DNA from: Mesostigma viride
Lineage: Eukaryota > Streptophyta > Mesostigmatophyceae > Mesostigmatales > Mesostigmataceae
DNA length: 64,000 nt
Assembly (NCBI GenBank): GCA_009746045.1
Contig: RPFO01001162.1
Location: forward strand, 1,048,978-1,112,977
Reading direction: 5' to 3'
Both the position numbers and the translations under genes were made by a program. The notes under the pieces were generated by a model. The model had not been told where the DNA came from, made no database searches, and saw nothing but the letters and a program-made list of their open reading frames with translations. Position 1 is the first letter of the stretch. Each line of letters opens with the position of its first letter. Below are positions 1 to 28,600 of this stretch, piece by piece.

Positions 1-103
1 GAACATGCAGCAACATGCCACATGCAAGGAAGAACTGGCGCATCCAGGAGTGCCTAAGCTGGAAGTTGCTTTGCTCTGTGAAGCTATAGCAGCAAACGTG
101 CAC

Positions 104-14176
<14,073 letters not shown>

Positions 14177-14934
14177 GTGACGATGCAGCAGTCTAGCTAG
14201 GTGTTTCCGGTTATCAGGTCAACCAACGCTGCCTAGGCAAACGTCAGATGAAATAGCTAAACTACTTTCTGGGCTGTTTGACGCAGCACGATTACAATGG
14301 CGATGCCGTGCGAATGTAATTGAGATCTAAAAGTAACGGCGCCCGTAATGTATCGCCCTGACCAAAGCGCCTGCGATGCGAAATGTCCAATGCGATATCC
14401 TAGCCCGACCAATTCCTCAGGATATTGGTCGCTCGACGCAACTCATCAGTGACATTATTACGCACCAATCCTGCTTGATGCACTGGTAAATTTACGTTGA
14501 ATTAGGGCAAATGGCTCCACACTGGGCTGTCTGCGCATCCCGAATTCCCGATCCGAATGATCCGATGCCGTAGGATCTTGTTGTACAGTCACAAATCGTA
14601 TCCAGCTGGTGCTGGGCTGCTGGGCGCAGTGGCGCAGGATGACGGTCAATACTCAATACATACCAATGCCAGTTCAAGAACCAGGACTTGGCTCCGTATA
14701 TGGGCCGACAAGGAGATGCTATATACAAAAAACACGTGTCGTTCATAAATCTATGGCGACTAACTTTTCCGTGTACGGTCAATACGTCTGTCCCGTTGCA
14801 GCACTGTTGCAGCTCAGCACATCTGTCATAGTCTGTCATCTGACCGGCGCGGCGGGGAAATGTTGTAAACTGACTGAGACGTGAGAGTGATCATCACAAT
14901 TAGCCACTAGAAAACTATACAAGTAGGGTATACA
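14177..14934. other. Intergenic: 5' flank of the xanthine dehydrogenase-like gene
   Basis: No coding signal. It holds the presumed promoter of the minus-strand gene starting at 14176. No clear TATA box was recognised. Confidence 0.4.
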
Positions 14935-15910
14935 CCAGTGTTTTTTTTAGTGGCGATACACCGCCAAATGTGGCGGTGTGGCACTTTTTTTGGCAAAATG
15001 TGGCGGTGCCACCCACTTGGACAGGGCACCCAAGAAGCCACAATTTGGCCGTGCTGTTCTACTTTGTAGTTTCGTTTCGCCACAGGGTGGCCGTGCCTGA
15101 AGTTCACTCTAGTACAGGCTACGCCACAATTGGCGGTGTCAGCCGGTCTTCCGGCCGGCGTTCCGCCACAAGCCTCCCTAGTACTAGAACTACTATGAGT
15201 ATTACTATGACTGACTGACTTACTGACTGCATAGTGCATGTACGTAGAGCCCGGCCAAGTGCCAAGTGGCAAGTGGCCCGCTGCCAGAGACCAGAGTGCA
15301 CTGTGCAGACTGCAGCTTGTGTGCATTTTCTGGCTTCAGCTGGCTGGCGGCCTGGCGGCTGGCGCCTCAGTTCCAGTCACTCGCCAGCCATACAGTACTG
15401 TACTGCATTGCATTGACTATGTGTTTCGACTTTCGGCACTTCAGTAATCGTTTTGTTAAGCAGTGGCTGTAGTGGTAATCGTTGTTGTTAATTTACCAAG
15501 TACGCCCGGCGCCGATGCCTGAGACGGAGACGCTCGCCCGCCTTGTGTACAGGCATTCACGCCTTAAGTTGGGTTCGAGGTTTTTGGTCAACCCAACTTC
15601 AGGCGTGAACCCAACTTAAGGCGTGAATGATTCTAATAAATTCTACTAGTTTGAACTTAAGATAATTAAACATACTGTTCTGAACTACTTTGAACTTGGA
15701 ATGCCAGTACGGCGCCGCGCCGCGCTGACCCCGCTGCCGGTAGGGTCATTTGCTGCACCAAAAAGCCAGCCCGCCACACGTGGCCGTGCCAAGCCCAATT
15801 TTAATTGGCTTAAAGCCACACATTGGCCGAGTAAACTGAAGTTTTCATAGTTCGAAACGCCACAAGTGGCCTAGCGCCACTAGTAACGAAAACCTTAAAA
15901 AAAACACTGG
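14935..15910. mobile_element. 976-bp non-autonomous DNA element with terminal inverted repeats
   Basis: The left end reads CCAGTGTTTTTTTTA and the right end is its reverse complement, TAAAAAAAACACTGG allowing one extra A. Both are bordered by TATACA (14929-14934 and 15911-15916), a likely 6-bp target duplication. There is no transposase frame. The interior is dense in GCCAC/GTGGC-type motifs near both ends, resembling subterminal transposase-binding repeats, and holds a perfect hairpin (15554-15629). Superfamily not assigned. Confidence 0.8.
15554..15629. repeat. Perfect 23-bp inverted repeat inside the 976-bp element
   Basis: Arms at 15554-15576 and 15607-15629 are exact reverse complements (core CGCCTTAAGTTGGGTT), separated by 30 bp. 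Part of the loop (ACCCAACTTCAGGCGTGA) can also pair with the left arm, giving two competing stems. Confidence 0.9.
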
Positions 15911-15916
15911 TATACA

Positions 15917-16668
15917 CGACATTGCGATAGGTGATAACTGTTAACTGATAGGGCAGTTTTGCCCTTTTGGGCGGTTTGGCTTCGGCCAGTGCTTTGGCCC
16001 TAACATGAGACCTGAGATGAGGCTGCCAGTAGTAGGGTCGCGCCGTATCTTACCTTTCAGCTTCCACGGGGCACATCACGGCGTCTTACGTGTGATCTGC
16101 CATGGATCCAAATTCGTACAAGTCTGTTAAATTAGCATCGTACATCCCGCGCCCTAGCATGAGAATTTCCCAATCTCGGAAGTCATGGTGACGCAAGAAC
16201 GTTCTTCGGATAACTTCTAGTCGCAACGTCCCATCACGTGGAGGCATGTGTGGTGCCGCTTCAAACGTTTACCTCTATAGCATGGTTATGAAGGGGCCCG
16301 CTTGACGTTTTGGTTTGTAGTAAAGAAACGTTAGCGTTATTTCTTATAAACCAGAAATGTTCGCGCTTTGCATGAGCACGTCTGGCATATTGACTACCTC
16401 TGGCAGCCAGCGAGGTCCTCCAGACAAAACGGGCAAATTTAGGCGAATGATACCTCAACTAACATCTTTCATCCTGTAAAGTTTAGAGGCTGATGAGCGA
16501 TTCCCCCGTGGTGGTACCTTCAAAGGTAGATCGACCGCCCTAACTCCCATCTACCGCTTCGTCGAGGAAATAGCGGATTCGAATAATTTCTCCAGGCAAA
16601 CACGTCTTCGCCAGGACAGGGTTGTTTCATAGATTAGGAGGCAGGAGAGACATATAGGCTCGGTTTGT
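15917..16668. other. 5' flank of the plus-strand four-exon gene
   Basis: No coding signal recognised. It probably includes promoter and 5' UTR of the gene starting at 16669. Together with 14177-14934 it forms a 2.5-kb divergent intergenic region split by the inverted-repeat element. Confidence 0.35.
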
Positions 16669-19600
16669 ATGGGGGACACCTCCCAGTCGCAGCAGCCTCG
16701 AGGGAGGGTCAGGCGAGCTTTCAGTTTGCCAGGCAATAGCGCTAAGGAGAAGATGGCGTTGCCACCTCTGTTGGATACTTCAAGTATGGCTGGCCTGTCT
16801 CAAAACTCCAACAGACTCGGGAAAATGGCGTCCGAAGAGGTACGCGCGCCTATCGTTCCCTTTTTCCTTTGCATGTGACCGTTGCCTCCACCACCTATGT
16901 GCGGCGCTTCTTTTCTTTCCACCACCACCTATTTATGACTGGTGTTATGCCAGGGCTTTGTGGAAGTCACCCTGGCATCTGTTGGAGGTGCCTGTGCACA
17001 GCATCGCATTGCCAAGGTCTCCACACCGTTTGCCACACTGCAAGCCCTCCCATTCTCCTCGTTTACATGTTCCTGGTCCTCTTGCCCACCTCGCCTGCTC
17101 CTCTGGCTCGATTCCCTGATCATCCGTCCCTTATCATCCTCCCATAAGTCCCATTGCTTCCCCATCACTCCCCCATCACTTCACCACCTCTCCCCCATCC
17201 ATCCCCCATCCCTCGCCCATCCCTCCCCCATCCATGCCCTGTTGATCTGTGCAGGCCAAGTCCGGTGGTGCGCCCAACGGGTCCTCCCACGGCCCCAACG
17301 TGGCGGATGCCAGCACCAGTGCGGCTCCCCACCAGGAACCCCGCCTGCAGCCGCTCGCCCCCCGCTTCCTCTCCCACCCGTCCCATCTCCCGCCCATGTC
17401 TGATCCCAGCACCGGCCACCGACACGCCAGTTCACTTGCCCGGGGAGCAGCCAACGGGGGCGCGGGCCCACCCGCCCCCTCCACCCTCATCACCCGCCGA
17501 AGGAGCTACATGGGCGCTCCCAGTGACGGCGGCCAGCCCATGCACGAGAACGGGCTGGTGGGAACCGGCCCACCACGCCACGGTGTTCCCGCCCCGTTGC
17601 ACCCACCGTGGGCCCCCGCGCAGCCACCTTCGCCACCACTAGCAGACGGCACCATGCCCAGTGCGGCAGGCCAGCCGTTGCTGCAGTTTGCTAGTCGCCC
17701 CACCGCTGCGGCTCCCTCGGGCGGCGAGCTCCCCCCCCACCTAAAGCGCGCCACCGCCGCTAGTCCTGAGGCCATGCCGTCATCCAGCACTGCCAGCCGC
17801 CACGCTAATGGGAAGCACGATGGGGTCAAACGGCGGGCACGGGGCAAGGTGGGCGCCCGCTCACCTTCACCGGATAGCCGCACCCACGATTCTGCCAACC
17901 ACAACCACAACCACGGCGGCGGCCTCAGCAGTGGGGCAGGTGGCAGCAGCGCGGCGGGCGTGGGTGACCACAGCGGCAATGACAGGTCCCACCGGGCGGG
18001 TGGCTCCCCCGCTGTCATCGTTCGCGTGAGCCGCAGCTACGAGCACCCATTCGGGACAGCTGGCGCCGCATCAGGGGCCAGCCAGCGATACATGCCGCCG
18101 CGGTTGTCGCCGCGCTGGGACGCGCCCGTGCTGGTGAGTGCCGGATTCCTCCCGCACACTGGGTACCTTGCTGGTGTGGCTTGGGCTGGGTTGAGCTGCG
18201 ATGGTTACCTGTAGGTGGTGGTGGCACGGTGGTTCACGGGACTCGCTGCTTTCTTGAGGCGATGCCGGTACTGTGTGAATGCAAGGTCGGTGTCGGTTGG
18301 AGGTGGATGGGGGAAGAAGGGTTAGACGGAGTTTGGAAGCGTGAGAAGGGCAATGGGTTAGGAGAGGAGGCTGGGTTAGACGAGGCAAGAATGAGGGAAG
18401 ATGGATGGGGGGTGGGTGTGAAGAGACATGTGGGGGGGAGGATGGAAGGAGGGGCGAACAATACAAATTAGAGGAGTCCTTTTTTGTTTGCGGTCTCTTG
18501 GAAGGTAGTTTGGGGGGCTGACTGCGGTTGGGGCTACGTACCATTGCATGGGCAGGCAGCAGGGCAAGTGGATAGTTGGGGGAGTGGGTTGGTCAGGCAC
18601 GCAGGGGTGTGGGGGCCACACCTGTCTATCCCTCAGAATCCAGTCTATAGCTACTCCTATGGGCAAGTTCGGCGCTACCTGTGTGTGCAATGTATCGGTC
18701 CTATGTGCTAGCATCTGGCAGCCGCACCGCAATGTGCCCTGTTACCTTGCCACCCTCACCGCAATGTGCCCTGTTACCTTGCCACCCTCATCGCCATGTG
18801 CCATGTTCCCTTGCCACCCTCATCGCCATGTACCATGTTCCCTTGCCACCCTCATCGCCATGTGCCATGTTCCCTTGCCACCCTCATCGCCATGTGCCAT
18901 GTTACCTTGCCACCATCATCGCCATGTGCCATGTTCCCTTGCCACCCTCATCGCCATGTGCCATGTTCCCTTGCCACCCTCACCGCCATGTACCATGTTC
19001 CCTTGCCACCCTCACCGCCATGTGCCATGTTCCCTTGCCACCCTCATCGCCATGTGCCATGTTACCTTGCCACCCTCATCGCCATGTGCCATGTTCCCTT
19101 GCCACCATCATCGCCATGTGCCATGTTCCCTTGCCACCATCACCGCCATGTGCCATGTTCCCTTGCCACCCTCATCGCCATGTGCCATGTTCCCTTGCCA
19201 CCCTCATCGCCATGTGCCATGTTCCCTTGCCACCCTCATCGCCATGTGCCATGTTCCCTTGCCACCCTCATCGCCATGTGCCATGTTACCTTGCCACCCT
19301 CACCGCCATGTGCCATGTTCCCTTGCCACCCTCATCGCCATGTGCCATGTTACCTTGCCACCCTCACCGCCATGTGCCATGTTACCTTGCCACCCTCATC
19401 GCCATGTGCCATGTTCCCTTGCCACCCTCATCGCCATGTGCCATGTTACCTTGCCACCCTCATCGCCATGTGCCATGTTACCTTGCCACCCTCACCGCCA
19501 TGTGCCATGTTCCCTTGCCACCCTCATCGCCATGTGCCATGTTACCTTGCCACCATCACCGCCATGTGCCATGTTCCCTTGCCACCCTCACCGCCATGTG

Positions 19601-22600
19601 CCATGTTACCTTGCCACCATCATCGCCATGTGCCATGTTCCCTTGCCACCCTCATCGCCATGTGCCATGTTCCCTTGCCACCCTCATCGCCATGTGCCAT
19701 GTTCCCTTGCCACCCTCATCGCCATGTGCCATGTTACCTTGCCACCCTCATCACCATGTGCCATGTTACCTTGCCACCCTCACCGCCATGTGCCATGTTC
19801 CCTTGCCACCATCATCGCCATGTGCCATGTTACCTTGCCACCCTCACCGCCATGTGCCATGTTCCCTTGCCACCCTCACCGCCATGTGCCATGTTACCTT
19901 GCCACCATCATCGCCATGTACCATGTTCCCTTGCCACCCTCATCGCCATGTGCCATGTTCCCTTGCCACCATCATCGCCATGTGCCCTGTTACCTTGCCA
20001 CCCTCACCGCAATGTGCCCTGTTACCTTGCCACCCTCATCGCCATGTGCCATGTTCCCTTGCCACCCTCACCGCCATGTGCCATGTTACCTTGCCACCAT
20101 CACCGCCATGTGCCATGTTACCTTGCCACCCTCACCGCCATGTGCCATGTTACCTTGCCACCCTCACCGCCATGTGCCATGTTCCCTTGCCACCCTCACC
20201 GCCATGTGCCATGTTCCCTTGCCACCCTCATCGCCATGTGCCATGTTACCTTGCCACCCTCACCGCCATGTACCATGTTACCTTGCCACCCTCACCGCCA
20301 TGTGCCATGTTACCTTGCCACCATCATCGCCATGTGCCATGTTCCCTTGCCACCCTCACCGCCATGTGCCATGTTACCTTGCCACCCTCATCGCCATGTG
20401 CCATGTTCCCTTGCCACCCTCACCGCCATGTGCCATGTTACCTTGCCACCCTCATCGCCATGTGCCATGTTACCTTGCCACCCTCACCGCCATGTGCCAT
20501 GTTACCTTGCCACCCTCATCGCCATGTGCCATGTTACCTTGCCACCCTCACCGCCATGTACCATGTTCCCTTGCCACCCTCATCGCCATGTACCATGTTA
20601 CCTTGCCACCCTCATCGCCATGTGCCATGTTCCCTTGCCACCCTCATCGCCATGTGCCATGTTCCCTTGCCACCCTCACCGCCATGTACCATGTTCCCTT
20701 GCCACCCTCACCGCCATGTGCCATGTTCCCTTGCCACCATCATCGCCATGTGCCATGTTCCCTTGCCACCCTCATCGCCATGTGCCATGTTCCCTTGCCA
20801 CCCTCATCGCCATGTACCATGTTCCCTTGCCACCCTCACCGCCATGTGCCATGTTACCTTGCCACCCTCACCGCCATGTGCCATGTTCCCTTGCCACCAT
20901 CACCGCCATGTGCCATGTTACCTTGCCACCCTCATCGCCATGTGCCATGTTCCCTTGCCACCCTCATCGCCATGTGCCATGTTCCCTTGCCACCCTCACC
21001 GCCATGTGCCATGTTACCTTGCCACCCTCACCGCCATGTACCATGTTCCCTTGCCACCGTCACCGCCATGTGCCATGTTACCTTGCCACCCTCACCGCCA
21101 TGTGCCATGTTACCTTGCCACCCTCATCGCCATGTGCCATGTTCCCTTGCCACCCTCATCGCCATGTGCCATGTTCCCTTGCCACCCTCATCGCCATGTA
21201 CCATGTTCCCTTGCCACCCTCATCGCCATGTGCCATGTTCCCTTGCCACCCTCACCGCCATGTGCCATGTTCCCTTGCCACCCTCACCGCCATGTGCCAT
21301 GTTCCCTTGCCACCCTCATCGCCATGTGCCATGTTCCCTTGCCACCCTCACCGCCATGTGCCATGTTCCCTTGCCACCGTCATCGCCATGTGCCATGTTC
21401 CCTTGCCACCCTCACCGCCATGTGCCATGTTCCCTTGCCACCCTCATCGCCATGTGCCATGTTCCCTTGCCACCCTCATCGCCATGTGCCATGTTCCCTT
21501 GCCACCCTCATCGCCATGTGCCATGTTCCCTTGCCACCCTCATCGCCATGTGCCATGTTCCCTTGCCACCCTCATCGCCATGTGCCATGTTCCCTTGCCA
21601 CCCTCACCGCCATGTGCCATGTTCCCTTGCCACCATCATCGCCATGTACCATGTTCCCTTGCCACCCTCACCGCCATGTGCCATGTTACCTTGCCACCAT
21701 CACCGCCATGTACCATGTTCCCTTGCCACCCTCATCGCCATGTGCCATGTTCCCTTGCCACCCTCACCGCCATGTGCCATGTTCCCTTGCCACCCTCATC
21801 GCCATGTGCCATGTTCCCTTGCCACCCTCACCGCCATGTGCCATGTTACCTTGCCACCGTCATCGCCATGTGCCATGTTCCCTTGCCACCCTCACCGCCA
21901 TGTGCCATGTTACCTTGCCACCCTCACCGCCATGTGCCATGTTCCCTTGCCACCCTCATCGCCATGTGCCATGTTCCCTTGCCACCTCACCGCCATGTGC
22001 CATGTTCCCTTGCCACCCTCATCGCCATGTACCATGTTCCCTTGCCACCCTCATCGCCATGTGCCATGTTCCCTTGCCACCATCATCGCCATGTGCCATG
22101 TTCCCTTGCCACCCTCATCGCCATGTGCCATGTTCCCTTGCCACCCTCATCGCCATGTGCCATGTTACCTTGCCACCCTCACCGCCATGTGCCATGTTCC
22201 CTTGCCACCCTCACCGCCATGTGCCATGTTACCTTGCCACCGTCATCGCCATGTGCCATGTTCCCTTGCCACCCTCATCGCCATGTGCCATGTTACCTTG
22301 CCACCCTCACCGCCATGTGCCATGTTCCCTTGCCACCCTCACCGCCATGTGCCATGTTCCCTTGCCACCCTCACCGCCATGTGCCATGTTACCTTGCCAC
22401 CCTCACCGCCATGTGCCATGTTCCCTTGCCACCCTCACCGCCATGTGCCATGTTCCCTTGCCACCGTCACCGCCATGTGCCATGTTACCTTGCCACCCTC
22501 ACCGCCATGTGCCATGTTACCTTGCCACCCTCACCGCCATGTGCCATGTTCCCTTGCCACCCTCATCGCCATGTGCCATGTTCCCTTGCCACCCTCATCG

Positions 22601-25600
22601 CCATGTGCCATGTTACCTTGCCACCCTCATCGCCATGTGCCATGTTCCCTTGCCACCCTCACCGCCATGTGCCATGTTCCCTTGCCACCCTCATCGCCAT
22701 GTGCCATGTTCCCTTGCCACCCTCACCGCCATGTGCCATGTTCCCTTGCCACCCTCATCGCCATGTGCCATGTTCCCTTGCCACCCTCACCGCCATGTGC
22801 CATGTTCCCTTGCCACCCTCATCGCCATGTGCCATGTTCCCTTGCCACCCTCATCGCCATGTGCCATGTTCCCTTGCCACCCTCATCGCCATGTGCCATG
22901 TTACCTTGCCACCCTCATCGCCATGTGCCATGTTCCCTTGCCACCCTCATCGCCATGTACCATGTTCCCTTGCCACCCTCATCGCCATGTGCCATGTTCC
23001 CTTGCCACCCTCACCGCCATGTGCCATGTTCCCTTGCCACCCTCATCGCCATGTGCCATGTTCCCTTGCCACCCTCACCGCCATGTGCCATGTTCCCTTG
23101 CCACCCTCATCGCCATGTGCCATGTTACCTTGCCACCCTCACCGCCATGTGCCATGTTCCCTTGCCACCCTCACCGCCATGTGCCATGTTCCCTTGCCAC
23201 CCTCATCGCCATGTGCCATGTTCCCTTGCCACCCTCATCGCCATGTGCCATGTTCCCTTGCCACCCTCATCGCCATGTGCCATGTTCCCTTGCCACCCTC
23301 ACCGCCATGTGCCATGTTCCCTTGCCACCCTCATCGCCATGTGCCATGTTACCTTGCCACCCTCATCGCCATGTGCCATGTTCCCTTGCCACCCTCATCG
23401 CCATGTACCATGTTCCCTTGCCACCCTCACCGCCATGTGCCATGTTCCCTTGCCACCCTCACCGCCATGTGCCATGTTACCTTGCCACCCTCATCGCCAT
23501 GTGCCATGTTCCCTTGCCACCCTCATCGCCATGTGCCATGTTACCTTGCCACCCTCACCGCCATGTGCCATGTTCCCTTGCCACCCTCACCGCCATGTGC
23601 CATGTTCCCTTGCCACCCTCATCGCCATGTACCATGTTACCTTGCCACCCTCATCGCCATGTGCCATGTTCCCTTGCCACCCTCATCGCCATGTGCCATG
23701 TTCCCTTGCCACCCTCATCGCCATGTGCCATGTTACCTTGCCACCCTCACCGCCATGTACCATGTTACCTTGCCACCATCATCGCCATGTGCCATGTTCC
23801 CTTGCCACCCTCATCGCCATGTGCCATGTTCCCTTGCCACCCTCACCGCCATGTGCCATGTTCCCTTGCCACCCTCACCGCCATGTGCCATGTTCCCTTG
23901 CCACCCTCATCGCCATGTGCCATGTTCCCTTGCCACCCTCATCGCCATGTGCCATGTTCCCTTGCCACCCTCACCGCCATGTGCCATGTTCCCTTGCCAC
24001 CCTCATCGCCATGTGCCATGTTCCCTTGCCACCCTCACCGCCATGTGCCATGTTCCCTTGCCACCCTCACCGCCATGTGCCATGTTACCTTGCCACCCTC
24101 ACCGCCATGTGCCATGTTCCCTTGCCACCCTCACCGCCATGTGCCATGTTCCCTTGCCACCCTCATCGCCATGTGCCATGTTACCTTGCCACCCTCACCG
24201 CCATGTGCCATGTTACCTTGCCACCCTCACCGCCATGTGCCATGTTCCCTTGCCACCCTCATCGCCATGTGCCATGTTCCCTTGCCACCCTCATCGCCAT
24301 GTGCCATGTTACCTTGCCACCCTCATCGCCATGTGCCATGTTCCCTTGCCACCCTCACCGCCATGTGCCATGTTCCCTTGCCACCCTCATCGCCATGTGC
24401 CATGTTCCCTTGCCACCATCATCGCCATGTGCCATGTTACCTTGCCACCCTCACCGCCATGTGCCATGTTCCCTTGCCACCCTCATCGCCATGTGCCATG
24501 TTCCCTTGCCACCCTCATCGCCATGTGCCATGTTCCCTTGCCACCCTCACCGCCATGTGCCATGTTCCCTTGCCACCCTCACCGCCATGTGCCATGTTCC
24601 CTTGCCACCCTCACCGCCATGTACCATGTTCCCTTGCCACCCTCACCGCCATGTGCCATGTTCCCTTGCCACCCTCATCGCCATGTGCCATGTTCCCTTG
24701 CCACCATCATCGCCATGTGCCATGTTACCTTGCCACCCTCATCGCCATGTACCATGTTCCCTTGCCACCGTCATCGCCATGTGCCATGTTACCTTGCCAC
24801 CCTCATCGCCATGTGCCATGTTCCCTTGCCACCCTCATCGCCATGTGCCATGTTCCCTTGCCACCCTCACCGCCATGTACCATGTTACCTTGCCACCCTC
24901 ATCGCCATGTGCCATGTTCCCTTGCCACCCTCACCGCCATGTGCCATGTTACCTTGCCACCCTCATCGCCATGTGCCATGTTCCCTTGCCACCCTCATCG
25001 CCATGTGCCATGTTCCCTTGCCACCCTCATCGCCATGTGCCATGTTCCCTTGCCACCCTCATCGCCATGTGCCATGTTCCCTTGCCACCCTCATCGCCAT
25101 GTGCCATGTTCCCTTGCCACCCTCATCGCCATGTGCCATGTTACCTTGCCACCCTCATCGCCATGTGCCATGTTACCTTGCCACCCTCATCGCCATGTAC
25201 CATGTTCCCTTGCCACCATCACCGCCATGTGCCATGTTCCCTTGCCACCCTCATCGCCATGTGCCATGTTACCTTGCCACCCTCATCGCCATGTACCATG
25301 TTACCTTGCCACCCTCATCGCCATGTGCCATGTTCCCTTGCCACCCTCATCGCCATGTACCATGTTACCTTGCCACCCTCACCGCCATGTGCCATGTTCC
25401 CTTGCCACCGTCACCGCCATGTGCCATGTTACCTTGCCACCCTCATCGCCATGTACCATGTTCCCTTGCCACCCTCATCGCCATGTGCCATGTTCCCTTG
25501 CCACCATCATCGCCATGTGCCATGTTACCTTGCCACCGTCACCGCCATGTGCCATGTTCCCTTGCCACCCTCATCGCCATGTACCATGTTCCCTTGCCAC

Positions 25601-28600
25601 CCTCATCGCCATGTGCCATGTTCCCTTGCCACCCTCATCGCCATGTACCATGTTCCCTTGCCACCCTCATCGCCATGTGCCATGTTCCCTTGCCACCCTC
25701 ATCGCCATGTGCCATGTTCCCTTGCCACCCTCATCGCCATGTACCATGTTCCCTTGCCACCCATCATCGCCATGTGCCATGTTACCTTGCCACCTCATCG
25801 CCATGTGCCATGTTCCCTTGCCACCCTCACCGCCATGTGCCATGTTCCCTTGCCACCCTCATCGCCATGTGCCATGTTCCCTTGCCACCCTCATCGCCAT
25901 GTGCCATGTTACCTTGCCACCCTCATCGCCATGTGCCATGTTCCCTTGCCACCATCATCGCCATGTGCCATGTTCCCTTGCCACCCTCATCGCCATGTAC
26001 CATGTTCCCTTGCCACCATCACCGCCATGTGCCATGTTCCCTTGCCACCCTCATCGCCATGTGCCATGTTACCTTGCCACCCTCATCGCCATGTGCCATG
26101 TTCCCTTGCCACCCTCATCGCCATGTGCCCTGTTACCTTGCCACCCTCACCGCAATGTGCCATGTTACCTTGCCACCCTCATCGCCATGTGCCATGTTCC
26201 CTTGCCACCCTCATCGCCATGTACCATGTTCCCTTGCCACCCTCATCGCCATGTGCCATGTTCCCTTGCCACCCTCATCGCCATGTGCCATGTTCCCTTG
26301 CCACCCTCATCGCCATGTGCCATGTTCCCTTGCCACCCTCATCGCCATGTACCATGTTCCCTTGCCACCATCATCGCCATGTGCCATGTTCCCTTGCCAC
26401 CCTCATCGCCATGTGCCATGTTCCCTTGCCACCCTCACCGCCATGTACCATGTTCCCTTGCCACCCTCATCGCCATGTGCCATGTTCCCTTGCCACCCTC
26501 ACCGCCATGTGCCATGTTCCCTTGCCACCCTCATCGCCATGTGCCATGTTACCTTGCCACCCTCACCGCCATGTGCCATGTTCCCTTGCCACCCTCATCG
26601 CCATGTGCCATGTTACCTTGCCACCATCACCGCCATGTGCCATGTTCCCTTGCCACCCTCATCGCCATGTGCCATGTTACCTTGCCACCCTCATCGCCAT
26701 GTACCATGTTACCTTGCCACCCTCATCGCCATGTACCATGTTCCCTTGCCACCATCACCGCCATGTGCCATGTTCCCTTGCCACCCTCATCGCCATGTGC
26801 CATGTTACCTTGCCACCCTCATCGCCATGTACCATGTTACCTTGCCACCCTCATCGCCATGTGCCATGTTCCCTTGCCACCATCATCGCCATGTGCCATG
26901 TTCCCTTGCCACCATCATCGCCATGTGCCCTGTTACCTTGCCACCCTCATCGCCATGTGCCATGTTCCCTTGCCACCATCATCGCCATGTACCATGTTAC
27001 CTTGCCACCCTCACCGCCATGTGCCATGTTCCCTTGCCACCCTCATCGCCATGTGCCATGTTCCCTTGCCACCCTCATCGCCATGTGCCATGTTACCTTG
27101 CCACCCTCATCGCCATGTGCCATGTTCCCTTGCCACCCTCATCGCCATGTGCCATGTTCCCTTGCCACCCTCATCGCCATGTGCCATGTTACCTTGCCAC
27201 CCTCATCGCCATGTGCCATGTTCCCTTGCCACCCTCATCGCCATGTGCCATGTTACCTTGCCACCCTCACCGCCATGTGCCATGTTCCCTTGCCACCCTC
27301 ACCGCCATGTGCCATGTTACCTTGCCACCCTCACCGCCATGTGCCATGTTACCTTGCCACCCTCATCGCCATGTACCATGTTCCCTTGCCACCCTCACCG
27401 CCATGTGCCATGTTCCCTTGCCACCCTCATCGCCATGTGCCATGTTCCCTTGCCACCCTCATCGCCATGTGCCATGTTCCCTTGCCACCATCATCGCCAT
27501 GTGCCATGTTCCCTTGCCACCCTCATCGCCATGTGCCATGTTCCCTTGCCACCCTCATCGCCATGTGCCATGTTCCCTTGCCACCCTCATCGCCATGTGC
27601 CATGTTCCCTTGCCACCCTCATCGCCATGTGCCATGTTCCCTTGCCACCCTCACCGCCATGTGCCATGTTCCCTTGCCACCCTCATCGCCATGTGCCATG
27701 TTCCCTTGCCACCCTCATCGCCATGTGCCATGTTCCCTTGCCACCCTCACCGCCATGTGCCATGTTCCCTTGCCACCCTCATCGCCATGTGCCATGTTAC
27801 CTTGCCACCATCATCGCCATGTGCCATGTTCCCTTGCCACCCTCACCGCCATGTGCCATGTTCCCTTGCCACCATCATCGCCATGTGCCATGTTCCCTTG
27901 CCACCCTCATCGCCATGTGCCATGTTACCTTGCCACCCTCATCGCCATGTACCATGTTCCCTTGCCACCCTCACCGCCATGTGCCATGTTCCCTTGCCAC
28001 CCTCATCGCCATGTGCCATGTTCCCTTGCCACCCTCATCGCCATGTGCCATGTTCCCTTGCCACCCTCATCGCCATGTGCCATGTTCCCTTGCCACCCTC
28101 ACCGCCATGTGCCATGTTCCCTTGCCACCATCATCGCCATGTGCCATGTTCCCTTGCCACCATCATCGCCATGTGCCATGTTCCCTTGCCACCCTCATCG
28201 CCATGTGCCATGTTCCCTTGCCACCATCATCGCCATGTGCCATGTTCCCTTGCCACCATCATCGCCATGTGCCATGTTCCCTTGCCACCCTCATCGCCAT
28301 GTGCCATGTTACCTTGCCACCCTCACCGCCATGTGCCATGTTCCCTTGCCACCCTCACCGCCATGTGCCATGTTCCCTTGCCACCCTCATCGCCATGTGC
28401 CATGTTCCCTTGCCACCCTCATCGCCATGTGCCATGTTACCTTGCCACCCTCATCGCCATGTGCCATGTTCCCTTGCCACCCTCATCGCCATGTACCATG
28501 TTCCCTTGCCACCCTCACCGCCATGTGCCATGTTACCTTGCCACCCTCATCGCCATGTGCCATGTTCCCTTGCCACCGTCACCGCCATGTGCCATGTTCC

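Noticed and set aside
16955-17003. Possible extra exon in intron 1 (reads GFVEVTLASVGGACAQ)
   Set aside because: The acceptor CCAG is plausible but the downstream donor (GTCTCC) is poor, and exons 1 and 2 already join in phase.
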